The notes below the pieces were generated by a model. That model was not told the origin of the DNA. It worked only from the letters and a program-made list of their open reading frames with translations, and made no database searches. Shown in pieces: positions 7,327 to 14,290 of a DNA stretch of 22,211 bases; the stretch's first letter is position 1; each line of letters opens with the position of its first letter. The DNA is from a virus. The position numbers were made by a program, and so were the translations under genes. Where the stretch lies: positions 1 to 22,211 of the IMG/VR virus record IMGVR_UViG_3300023084_000150. One strand, given 5' to 3'.

Positions 7327-8988
7327 TTATTTGGTTTCAAAATAGAGGACGAGTCTAAGGATAACTCTAAGGGGATTGTTTCACCCGTACCTAAGACAGA
7401 TGAAGACTCCTCTGACTATTATGTTTCAAGTGGCTTTTACGGTCAGTATGTAGACATCGATGGTGTTTACAAATCAGAAGCTGATTTAATCAAACGTTAT
7501 AGAGAGATGGCGCTGCATCCAGAAGTGGACAGCGCCATTGAAGACATTATAAACGAAGCAATTGTATCGGACCAGAACGATTCTCCAGTTCAGATTGATT
7601 TGGAGAACGTGCCTGCGTCCGATTCTTTAAAGAAATTAATTAGAAAAGAGTTCACTAAAGTCAAGGAACTCTTAGATTTCGACAAAAAGTGTCACGAAAT
7701 TCTTAGAAACTGGTATGTTGATGGTAGAGTCTTTTACCACAAGGTAATTGATATCAATAAGCCAGAAGACGGATTAAAAGAAGTTAGATATATTGATCCC
7801 CTAAAGATCAAGTTTGTAAGAAAACTCAAGCAAGACAACTCCTTAAACTCTGCGATTAGAAGAGCTTCTGGTTTAGCAGAAGCTGTAGATACTCCAGAGA
7901 TCGAAGAGTACTATTTGTATGATCCCCAAGCAACTCAGGCAAAAAACAACCTGGGTGGAATTGGTCAAGCATCATATAAAGATCAACTACAGAAAGTAAA
8001 AATTGCTCCCGACGCTATCACTTTCTGCCACTCTGGTTTAGTTGATAGAAACAAACAAACCATTCTTTCCTATCTTCACAAAGCAATTAAGGCACTCAAT
8101 CAACTTCGTATGATTGAAGACAGTCTTGTTATCTACAGATTGTCTCGTGCTCCAGAAAGAAGAATTTTCTATATTGACGTAGGTAATCTACCAAAAATTA
8201 AGGCAGAACAATATCTGCGTGACGTGATGAATCGTTATCGTAATAAGTTAGTCTATAACGCAGCGACTGGGGAAGTTAAAGATGATCGCAAGCATATGAG
8301 TATGCTTGAAGATTTCTGGCTTCCTCGTCGTGAAGGTGGTCGTGGTACTGAAATCACAACTCTTCCTGGTGGACAGAACTTAGGTGAACTGTCTGACATT
8401 GAGTATTTCCAGAAGAAACTATACAGAGCACTTGGTGTTCCCGAGTCTCGTATTGCTGGATCTGGAGAAGGTTTCAATCTTGGTCGTTCTTCCGAAATTC
8501 TTAGAGACGAAATTAAGTTTACTAAATTCGTCGGCAGAATGAGAAAGAGATTTGCAAATGTCTTCAATGACATGCTCAAAACTCAACTCATTCTGAAGAA
8601 TATCGTTTCTCCAGAAGATTGGGAGATTCTTTCTGATCATATCCAATACGACTTTGTTTATGACAACCATTTCTCCGAACTCAAAGAAACTGAGTTGATG
8701 AATGAGAGATTGGCAGTCGTCGGCGCCGTTGAACCTTATCTTGGAAAATATTTCTCTACTGGTTATGTGAGAAGAAATATTCTCAAGTTCACTGATACTG
8801 AAATTGAGGAGATGGATAAAGAGATCGAAAGAGAGATCGCAGATGGCAAAATCATGGATCCCGTCGTAGCACAACAAGCTGAGATGGGTGCGGCCATGGG
8901 AATGGATATGGGTGAACCAATTAATGAACCCGAGTTAGATGGATCTGCAACAGAGGCTCCAGAGATGCCTCAAGGCGGAGAAATCTAA
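7318..8988 (+). CDS. 20: Portal vertex protein gp20
   Basis: gp20 forms the dodecameric portal at one capsid vertex, initiates head assembly and is the channel for DNA entry. The product is 556 residues (T4: 524). Typical T4-portal features include the N-terminal YREMALHPEVDSAIEDIINEA region (about residues 61-81), an RNWYVDGRVFYHK block (135-147), the YRLSRAPERRIFYIDVGNLP motif (272-291), and the FFQKKLYRAL-like stem (YFQKKLYRALGVPESR) followed by a GFNLGRSSEILRDEIKF block. The C-terminus is methionine- and acid-rich. There is no Shine-Dalgarno. The ATG lies in the right arm of a 12-bp inverted repeat. This gene is widely used as a cyanomyovirus marker. Confidence 0.96.
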   Translation: MAKLFGFKIEDESKDNSKGIVSPVPKTDEDSSDYYVSSGFYGQYVDIDGVYKSEADLIKRYREMALHPEVDSAIEDIINEAIVSDQNDSPVQIDLENVPASDSLKKLIRKEFTKVKELLDFDKKCHEILRNWYVDGRVFYHKVIDINKPEDGLKEVRYIDPLKIKFVRKLKQDNSLNSAIRRASGLAEAVDTPEIEEYYLYDPQATQAKNNLGGIGQASYKDQLQKVKIAPDAITFCHSGLVDRNKQTILSYLHKAIKALNQLRMIEDSLVIYRLSRAPERRIFYIDVGNLPKIKAEQYLRDVMNRYRNKLVYNAATGEVKDDRKHMSMLEDFWLPRREGGRGTEITTLPGGQNLGELSDIEYFQKKLYRALGVPESRIAGSGEGFNLGRSSEILRDEIKFTKFVGRMRKRFANVFNDMLKTQLILKNIVSPEDWEILSDHIQYDFVYDNHFSELKETELMNERLAVVGAVEPYLGKYFSTGYVRRNILKFTDTEIEEMDKEIEREIADGKIMDPVVAQQAEMGAAMGMDMGEPINEPELDGSATEAPEMPQGGEI

Positions 8989-8994
8989 TAAACA

Positions 8995-9002
8995 CATAAA
9001 TA
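8995..9002 (+). promoter_or_regulatory. Late promoter box CATAAATA before gene 67
   Basis: CATAAATA, identical to the box before gene 20, lies 6 bp after the gp20 stop and 22 bp before the gp67 ATG. It is inferred to be a gp55-dependent late promoter for 67-21. Confidence 0.65.
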
Positions 9003-9024
9003 GGGGTGTAGCCACTACATAATT

Positions 9025-9309
9025 ATGGATGATTTAATTAATATGGTTGTGGGAAATGAGTCTCCTTCTGAGATTCATGCCAAAATCAAGGACCTTTTGA
9101 CACAGAAGGCTTCTGACAATGTTGAGGTTGTTACCCCTGCGGTAAGTGCTTCAATGTTCGGTGGACCAAATCCTTATCTGGATGAACCTCAATCGGACGA
9201 AGAAGATTTTGAACAACCCGAAGGCGAAATGGATTCTTCTGAGGAAGAACCTATTGAGAGTCCTACTGCGGAAGTAGAGACTGAATATGATGAGGAAGAA
9301 GAAAACTAA
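9025..9309 (+). CDS. 67: Prohead core protein gp67-like
   Basis: This is a 94-residue, very acidic protein with an N-terminal helix (MDDLINMVVGNESPSEIHAK), a VSASMFGG-type turn at 41-48 and a C-terminal half dominated by Glu, Asp and Ser. In T4, gp67 is an 80-residue acidic internal core protein, encoded between portal and protease, that is largely degraded by gp21 during head maturation. Position, size and charge match; the sequence itself is low in complexity. No separate gene 68 is visible between this gene and 21, unlike T4. There is no clear Shine-Dalgarno. The gene ends 12 bp before gp21. Confidence 0.75.
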   Translation: MDDLINMVVGNESPSEIHAKIKDLLTQKASDNVEVVTPAVSASMFGGPNPYLDEPQSDEEDFEQPEGEMDSSEEEPIESPTAEVETEYDEEEEN

Positions 9310-9321
9310 GCTTTACTTAAA

Positions 9322-10056
9322 ATGAAACTCATTACAGAAGAAATCGAATCAGCAAAGATTCTTATCGAAGAAAAAGACGGTAAGAAGTCTATGTTTATTG
9401 AAGGCGTTTTTCTGCAGGGAAACCTGAAGAATAGAAATAATCGTATGTATCCTGTTGAAATTCTCGAAAGAGAAGTTCAGAGATATACAGAGTCGTTTAT
9501 TTCTAAAGGACGTGCCCTTGGTGAACTCGGACATCCCGATGGACCAACGGTTAATCTGGATAGAGTTTCTCACAAGATTGTTGACCTTCATAGAGAAGGA
9601 ACCAACTTTATTGGTAAAGCAAAACTGCTTGACACTCCAATGGGTGTCATCGCAAAGTCCTTATTGGATGAAGGTGTAACTCTCGGAGTTTCTTCGAGAG
9701 GTATGGGTAGCCTCCGTGATACACAGGAAGGTTACAAAGTCGTAGGTGAAGATTTCATGTTAGCAACTGCTGCTGATATCGTCGCTGATCCTTCTGCTCC
9801 TGATGCATTTGTCAACGGCATCATGGAAGGGGTTGAGTGGATCTGGGATGCTGGAATCCTCAAAGCAAAATCTACTCCATCCTCTGAAATCATTCAGGTT
9901 AATGAGGTTGCAGTAGTAGAACCTGAGCCCCAACAGGAGTTACAGGTTGAACAAAAGATCGAAAAAACTAAGAAAACTATAAATAACTTAGTGGATCAAG
10001 GAAGACTTGACGAGATGAAACTGGAGTTGTTCCAGTCATTCCTGTCAAATCTTTAA
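9322..10056 (+). CDS. 21: Prohead protease gp21
   Basis: gp21 is the T4-type prohead maturation serine protease, which cleaves scaffold, core and capsid proteins after Glu in (L/I)xE contexts and then itself. The 244-residue product has the conserved GELGHPDG motif with likely catalytic His71, and GVTLGVSSRGMGS (118-130) with the nucleophile among S124/S125. The N-terminal EGVFLQGNLKNRNNRMYP block (27-44) is typical of the family. T4 gp21 is 212 residues; the extra C-terminal ~45 residues (glutamate- and lysine-rich, ending LELFQSFLSNL) may be removed by autocleavage. A TATAAATA late box lies inside the coding region near the 3' end (9978-9985). The start codon lacks a Shine-Dalgarno. Confidence 0.92.
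   Translation: MKLITEEIESAKILIEEKDGKKSMFIEGVFLQGNLKNRNNRMYPVEILEREVQRYTESFISKGRALGELGHPDGPTVNLDRVSHKIVDLHREGTNFIGKAKLLDTPMGVIAKSLLDEGVTLGVSSRGMGSLRDTQEGYKVVGEDFMLATAADIVADPSAPDAFVNGIMEGVEWIWDAGILKAKSTPSSEIIQVNEVAVVEPEPQQELQVEQKIEKTKKTINNLVDQGRLDEMKLELFQSFLSNL
9978..9985 (+). promoter_or_regulatory. Possible internal late promoter TATAAATA within gene 21
   Basis: This is an exact match to the T4 late consensus, located inside the gp21 coding region (codons for KTINN) and 124 bp before the gp22 ATG. A second exact match follows at 10059-10066. It could be chance in AT-rich coding sequence or a tandem promoter for the highly expressed 22-23 pair. Confidence 0.35.
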
Positions 10057-10058
10057 TT

Positions 10059-10066
10059 TATAAATA
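10059..10066 (+). promoter_or_regulatory. Late promoter box TATAAATA before gene 22
   Basis: This is a perfect T4 late consensus in the intergenic gap, 43 bp before the gp22 ATG and starting 2 bp after the gp21 stop. Gene 22 also has a strong Shine-Dalgarno (AAAGGAGA, 10096-10103). No convincing box precedes gene 23, so this promoter probably also serves it. Confidence 0.7.
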
Positions 10067-10109
10067 AATATAGATTACGATATCTACAACGATTAAAAGG
10101 AGAGTTCAA

Positions 10110-11222
10110 ATGTCTCGTGGGGATTTACAGGAAATGGAAGCAGGCACTAAGCAATCCAAAACCGCTGTCAATTCTGGCGCCGCTGCTGGCGATGCAATGC
10201 CAAAGGCACCAAATTATGTACCTCAAGCAGGTGCTGTAGAAGATCTCGGTGGTCCTACCCCTGAGAACTCCAAGCCAGATGATGATTCTAATAAACTCGC
10301 TACTCCTACTAAGACCATCAAACAGGTCAAGGATGTAGTCAATAAAGGTGCGGGTGCTGCTGATCCAATGCCAGCTGGTCTGAAGAAGACTGGTTACGGC
10401 GAAGAAACCGAAGCTTCGGCTGAGGATACAATTGCGGAAGAAGAAACTACCGAAGAGGAAGTTGTGGCAGAAGAAGAAATCAGCATCGACGCAGCTATTG
10501 ATGAGGACGTAAATGCCCTCCTGAGTGGCAGCGAACTCTCCGAAGAGTTCAGAGCAAAAGCAAAACTCGTTTTTGAAACTGCTCTGGCAGCTAAAGTAGA
10601 TGAAGTAACCCAATCTCTACAGGAACAGTACGAAACAAAGCTTGTTGAGGAAGTAGAAGCCATCAAGGTTGAACTCACCGAGCGTACCGATTCCTACCTT
10701 GAGTATGTCGCAGAGGAATGGTTAGAGGAGAATGCTATTGCTGTTGAGCGTGGCATTAAGACTCAAATGACCGAATCTTTCCTCCAAGGCATGAAAGAGC
10801 TTTTTGAAGCACATTATGTATCAATCCCTGAAGATAGATATGATGTACTTGAGTCTATGGTAGACAAACTTGATGAAATGGAGACAAAACTCAACGAGCA
10901 GATTGAGAGAAACATCACACTGAACAAGCGTCTGGGTGATGCCACTGCTCAAACAATCTTGAATAATGTTGCAGAAGGTTTAGCTGTTTCCCAAAAGGAA
11001 AAGCTTGCTTCCCTTGCAGAAAGTGTTGAGTTTGAAAGTGAAGAAAGCTATCGTGAGAAACTGGCAACCTTAAAAGAGGCATATTTTGCCCAGAAGTCCA
11101 GTGCTCCGAAAGGAAGTGTAGCTCAAGAGTTAACCGAAGAAGCAAGCCATCAAGAAACTCATGTTTCTTCTTCCATGGCAGCTTATCTCCAAGCACTCAA
11201 TAGCGCATCTTCTAGCAAGTGA
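10110..11222 (+). CDS. 22: Prohead core scaffold protein gp22
   Basis: gp22 is the main internal scaffold around which gp23 assembles; gp21 degrades it before DNA packaging. The product is 370 residues (T4: 269), strongly acidic and mostly helical, with coiled-coil character from about residue 140 to 340 (many Glu/Lys heptads such as QYETKLVEEVEAIKVELTE). The first ~115 residues are an Ala/Pro/Gly-rich disordered extension. It holds two related units, VNSGAAAGDAMPKAP (16-30) and VNKGAGAADPMPAGL (76-90), which look like an internal duplication. Several LxE/IxE sites could be gp21 cleavage points. The start is fixed by an AAAGGAGA Shine-Dalgarno. gp23 follows 33 bp downstream. Confidence 0.9.
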   Translation: MSRGDLQEMEAGTKQSKTAVNSGAAAGDAMPKAPNYVPQAGAVEDLGGPTPENSKPDDDSNKLATPTKTIKQVKDVVNKGAGAADPMPAGLKKTGYGEETEASAEDTIAEEETTEEEVVAEEEISIDAAIDEDVNALLSGSELSEEFRAKAKLVFETALAAKVDEVTQSLQEQYETKLVEEVEAIKVELTERTDSYLEYVAEEWLEENAIAVERGIKTQMTESFLQGMKELFEAHYVSIPEDRYDVLESMVDKLDEMETKLNEQIERNITLNKRLGDATAQTILNNVAEGLAVSQKEKLASLAESVEFESEESYREKLATLKEAYFAQKSSAPKGSVAQELTEEASHQETHVSSSMAAYLQALNSASSSK

Positions 11223-11255
11223 TTTTTTTAAACTAAAACACAAGGTAAGCAAACA

Positions 11256-12647
11256 ATGCAACAACAAATCAATTACACCCACCTCACCGAGAAGTGGGCT
11301 CCTCTGCTTGATGCAGACGGCATCGACAAGATCAAAGACTCCCACAGACGCAACGTAACCGCTGCTCTGCTCGAGAACCAAGAGAACATGCTGCGTGAGA
11401 ACGCACAGTTCCTCGGAGAAGCTTCCCCCACCAACTCCGCTGGTACTGGTGGATTCTCTGGTTCCGCTGCTGAGGCTGGCCCTGTTGCTGGTTTCGACCC
11501 CGTTCTGATCTCCCTGATCAGACGCGCAATGCCTAACCTGGTCGCTTATGACCTGGCTGGCGTTCAGCCCATGAGCGGTCCTACTGGACTCATCTTCGCA
11601 ATGCGCTCCCGTTACACCAACCAGAGTGGTACTGAGGCCCTGTTCAACGAGCCTGATACTGCATTCTCTGGTCAGGACGACGACCAGTCCCTCACAGGCG
11701 GTTTCTCTGACGTTGCTGCTGGTTTCGGTACTGGTGCTCAGTCTGGTTCTAACCCCTCTGTTCTGAACCCTGTTGGTTCTGCAACCACCTCTGCTTACAA
11801 CGTTGGTCAGGGTATGACCACTGGTGAGTCTGAGGCACTGGGCGATGGCGCTAACAACCACTTCCAAGAGATGGCATTCTCGATCGAGAAGGTCACCGTT
11901 ACTGCGAAGTCCAGAGCGCTGAAAGCTGAGTACAGCCTTGAGCTTGCACAAGACCTGAAGGCAATCCACGGTCTGAACGCTGAAGCGGAACTCGCCAACA
12001 TTCTCTCCACCGAGATTCTGGCTGAGATCAACCGCGAAGTTATCCGTACCATCTACAAGATTGCTGAGCAGGGTGCAACCCTCAACACCGCAACTCCTGG
12101 TGCATTCGACCTCGACGTTGACTCCAACGGACGTTGGTCTGTTGAGAAGTTCAAGGGTCTTCTGTTCCAAATCGAAAGAGATGCGAACCAGATCGCTCAA
12201 AGAACTCGTAGAGGGAAGGGCAACACCATCCTCTGCTCCGCAGACGTTGCCTCCGCTCTGACCATGGCTGGTCTCCTCGACTACACCCCTGCACTCAACG
12301 CTAACCTGAACGTTGATGACACTGGCAACACCTTTGCTGGTACTCTCGCAGGTAAGTTCAAGGTCTACATTGACCCATTTGCTGCAAACAACGCTGCAGA
12401 TCAGTACTACGTTGTCGGTTACAAGGGTTCTTCCCCTTACGACGCAGGTCTGTTCTACTGCCCATATGTTCCCCTCCAGATGGTTCGTGCCGTCGGTCAG
12501 GACACCTTCCAGCCCAAGATTGGCTTCAAGACTCGTTACGGTATCGTTGCAAACCCATTTGCAGAAGGAACCGATCAGGGTCTGGGTCGCCTGCGCGCCA
12601 ACACCAACCGTTACTACAGAAGAGTCAAGGTCCAAAACCTCATGTGA
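11256..12647 (+). CDS. 23: Major capsid protein gp23
   Basis: gp23 is the HK97-fold hexamer subunit of the capsid shell. The 463-residue product contains the family-diagnostic RRAMPNLVAYDLAGVQPMSGPTG region (about 89-111), matching T4 RRAIPNLIAFDICGVQPMNSPTG, and a C-terminal FKTRYGIVANPFAEG block. The N-terminal ~55 residues should be the delta region removed by gp21. FLGE (52-55) fits the LxE-cleavage rule and would give a mature chain starting ASPTN. It is shorter than T4 gp23 (521). Codon use is extreme: C-ending codons dominate and TTA, CTA and TCA are absent, which sets it apart from AT-rich neighbours. AAGG at 11242-11245, 10 bases before the ATG, is a weak ribosome-binding candidate. 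A strong terminator follows the stop by about 20 bp. Confidence 0.98.
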   Translation: MQQQINYTHLTEKWAPLLDADGIDKIKDSHRRNVTAALLENQENMLRENAQFLGEASPTNSAGTGGFSGSAAEAGPVAGFDPVLISLIRRAMPNLVAYDLAGVQPMSGPTGLIFAMRSRYTNQSGTEALFNEPDTAFSGQDDDQSLTGGFSDVAAGFGTGAQSGSNPSVLNPVGSATTSAYNVGQGMTTGESEALGDGANNHFQEMAFSIEKVTVTAKSRALKAEYSLELAQDLKAIHGLNAEAELANILSTEILAEINREVIRTIYKIAEQGATLNTATPGAFDLDVDSNGRWSVEKFKGLLFQIERDANQIAQRTRRGKGNTILCSADVASALTMAGLLDYTPALNANLNVDDTGNTFAGTLAGKFKVYIDPFAANNAADQYYVVGYKGSSPYDAGLFYCPYVPLQMVRAVGQDTFQPKIGFKTRYGIVANPFAEGTDQGLGRLRANTNRYYRRVKVQNLM

Positions 12648-12667
12648 TCCATTTCACACTCTTCTCC

Positions 12668-12693
12668 AGAGACCCTTCGGGGTCTCTTTTTTT
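12668..12693 (+). terminator. Rho-independent terminator after gene 23
   Basis: This is a perfect 8-bp stem, AGAGACCC (12668-12675) and GGGTCTCT (12680-12687), with a stable UUCG tetraloop and a following run of six T (12688-12693). It begins 20 bp after the gp23 stop and is the best terminator in the window. It should end the late head transcript. Confidence 0.93.
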
Positions 12694-12702
12694 ATGTCTA
12701 CA

Positions 12703-12708
12703 TATAAT
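12703..12708 (+). promoter_or_regulatory. Possible -10 element TATAAT after the gp23 terminator
   Basis: A perfect TATAAT lies 10 bp after the terminator T-run and 15 bp before the ATG at 12724. No TTGACA-like -35 is visible at the right spacing, since that position is inside the terminator stem. If active, transcription would start near 12715 and make the ATG at 12724 nearly leaderless. Weak evidence. Confidence 0.3.
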
Positions 12709-12723
12709 AGTGATTGTAATATT

Positions 12724-13317
12724 ATGCCTTTCTATTTGCCGACTCATTATCTCTCAGAAACAGTTGAACATCAAATGATGTTCCAGACTCCATTGTTTCA
12801 ACTGAGTTTTGATGACATTGATAATAGAAAGATCGAAAAAGAAATCTACGATCTAAGAGAAAAAGACGAGGGTTGCGTTAGATCAAATAGAGGTGGATGG
12901 CACAGTCAAACATATAGTGACGACACCTTCTCTCCTATCATTGATGCGATAAAAAAATCCCTGCCTTTATTACCATTTTGGCCAGAACTAGAACTGAAAC
13001 AACATGGTGCATGGGCAAATATCAATGGACCAGGATCGTATAACATTGCACATACTCACCCACATGTAGACCTTTCTGGCGTCTACTATGTAAAAGTACC
13101 CGAGGGTGATTGCGGATCCATTACTTTCTATGATCCAAGAGAAGTTATGTCCTATGGCAATGTTTTTCTAAATGAAAGATACATTGGAGGAGATAACTGC
13201 CCAAGATTTCCTGTTGAAGGAAATATGTATATCTTCCCCTCTGCACTCAAACATTCCGTTGAACAGAACAATACTTCGGAAGATAGGATTTCAATCTCGT
13301 TCAACTTATGGTTCTAA
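12724..13317 (+). CDS. 2OG-Fe(II) oxygenase-like protein
   Basis: This is a 197-residue protein of the 2-oxoglutarate/iron oxygenase superfamily, close in pattern to the family known as TIGR02466. Seen in sequence: GGWHSQTY (57-64), the cluster HTHPHVDLSGVYYVK (110-124), YDPRE (136-140), FPSALKHSVEQN (171-182) and EDRISISFN (186-194). Likely iron ligands are an H-x-D (H114, D116) or neighbouring histidines with H177; R188 may bind 2-oxoglutarate. Such enzymes hydroxylate proteins, nucleobases or small molecules; the substrate here is unknown. Homologues are common in T4-like cyanophages near gene 23. An upstream in-frame ATG at 12694 would add 10 residues but abuts the terminator T-run, so 12724 is preferred. 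The stop overlaps the gene 3 late box. Confidence 0.75.
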   Translation: MPFYLPTHYLSETVEHQMMFQTPLFQLSFDDIDNRKIEKEIYDLREKDEGCVRSNRGGWHSQTYSDDTFSPIIDAIKKSLPLLPFWPELELKQHGAWANINGPGSYNIAHTHPHVDLSGVYYVKVPEGDCGSITFYDPREVMSYGNVFLNERYIGGDNCPRFPVEGNMYIFPSALKHSVEQNNTSEDRISISFNLWF

Positions 13318-13320
13318 ATA
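13313..13320 (+). promoter_or_regulatory. Late-promoter-like box TCTAAATA before gene 3
   Basis: TCTAAATA, the same as before genes 15 and 18, lies 16 bp before the gp3 ATG and contains the TAA stop of the upstream oxygenase gene. It is inferred to drive the 3-uvsY-uvsW unit late. Confidence 0.5.
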
Positions 13321-13335
13321 CAAATAAAAAGTTAC

Positions 13336-13872
13336 ATGACTTACTCTGGTAACGATAGGGCTACTGCCTGGGATAGGCAGATCAGAAACAGGAATTTCTT
13401 ATCTCCAATTGGATTTAAGTTCAACCTACAAAAGGCACCTACAGTTGACTTCTTTTCGCAGTCAGCAAACATTCCGTCGATCGATTTGGGAGTTGCTGTA
13501 CAGTCAACTTATCTGAAGGATATTCCTGTACCAGGAGACAAGTTAGTCTTTAATGATTTCACTATCAAATTTTTGGTGGATGAAAACCTAAAGAATTACT
13601 TAGAAATTTCAAATTGGATGAGATCTCTGGGATACCCAGAGTCTTTGAGTGAAGCCATTCCACTCAACACACAGGCATATTCTGATGGTGGTCTAGTCAT
13701 CTTCAACAGTAATATGCAATCTGTTGCTAGGGTGAATTTCAAAGACATGTTCCCAGTTCAACTGACTCAAGTCGAATTTGACGCTCAAACACCTGATATA
13801 AATTATATTGTGGCAGAAGCCACATTTAAATACACTGTCTTTGATATTACAAGTTTGATAGATGACACTTGA
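13336..13872 (+). CDS. 3: Tail completion / tube terminator gp3
   Basis: T4 gp3 (176 residues) ends tail tube polymerisation and helps stabilise the sheath tip. The assignment of this 178-residue protein rests on size and on the cyanophage gene order 23-(small)-3-uvsY-uvsW. The sequence also carries tail-tube landmarks that align with gp19 in this window: GFKFNLQKAP (26-35), SANIPS (43-48), a GD turn at 67-68 and a helix ending NWM (93-95), with nearly the same spacings as gp19. A tube-fold paralogue such as gp54 or a second tube protein is therefore an alternative. The last 11 bases overlap the uvsY start. Confidence 0.65.
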   Translation: MTYSGNDRATAWDRQIRNRNFLSPIGFKFNLQKAPTVDFFSQSANIPSIDLGVAVQSTYLKDIPVPGDKLVFNDFTIKFLVDENLKNYLEISNWMRSLGYPESLSEAIPLNTQAYSDGGLVIFNSNMQSVARVNFKDMFPVQLTQVEFDAQTPDINYIVAEATFKYTVFDITSLIDDT

Positions 13873-14290
13873 TGAAATTCAATCGTTATGGGAAGAAGAC
13901 GCTAAGATCGACAATGACGACCTGCACTTAGAGTCTACAAAAATTCCAACATTACATGCCAAATACTATAGGATCTATAACAATATCCTAACGTTAAAAA
14001 AGGCACAAGAAAATAAATTCAAAATTTTAAGAAAAGAAAAATGGGAGTATTACACAGGTAAGGCAAGACCTGAGGTGTATGCAGAAAAACCATTTGATTT
14101 TAAAGTTTTGAAAGCAGATATCGATAAGTATCTTGATGCAGATGAAGAACTTATCAAATGCCTAACTAAAGTTGAGTACCATCAAATGATGCTTAATTAT
14201 TTGGATAGTATTCTCAAAACCATTCTTAATAGAACATATCAGATTAAGAATTCAATTGAATGGCAGAGGTTTATTCGTGGATATGACTGA
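13862..14290 (+). CDS. uvsY: UvsY recombination mediator
   Basis: UvsY loads the UvsX recombinase onto gp32-coated single-stranded DNA in T4 recombination-dependent replication and repair. The product is 142 residues (T4: 137), highly charged and helical. It matches T4 UvsY in layout: an N-terminal LDEIQSLWEEDAKID resembling T4 LEDLQEELKKDVFID, a KEKWEYYTGKA segment like T4 LDYYSGRG, the conserved DIDKYLDADEELIK (T4 LSADKDVLK), and a C-terminal helix ending in WQRFIRGYD. The ATG overlaps the gp3 stop by 11 bp, and the stop overlaps the uvsW ATG (ATGACTGA), so gp3, UvsY and UvsW are probably translationally coupled. Confidence 0.92.
   Translation: MTLDEIQSLWEEDAKIDNDDLHLESTKIPTLHAKYYRIYNNILTLKKAQENKFKILRKEKWEYYTGKARPEVYAEKPFDFKVLKADIDKYLDADEELIKCLTKVEYHQMMLNYLDSILKTILNRTYQIKNSIEWQRFIRGYD

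Noticed and set aside
11224-11230. Run of T after gp22 as a terminator
   Set aside because: No stable stem precedes it, and gp23 needs transcription to continue through it.
11130-12635. Long minus-strand open frame opposite gp23
   Set aside because: Same register effect as with gp18; gp23 is unmistakable on the plus strand.
12694-12723. Upstream ATG at 12694 as the oxygenase start
   Set aside because: It immediately follows the terminator T-run and would lie upstream of the likely transcription start; the added residues (MSTYNSDCNI) do not look like family sequence.
14256-14282. TTG at 14256 as the uvsW start
   Set aside because: The ATG at 14283 overlaps the uvsY stop and marks where similarity to T4 UvsW begins.
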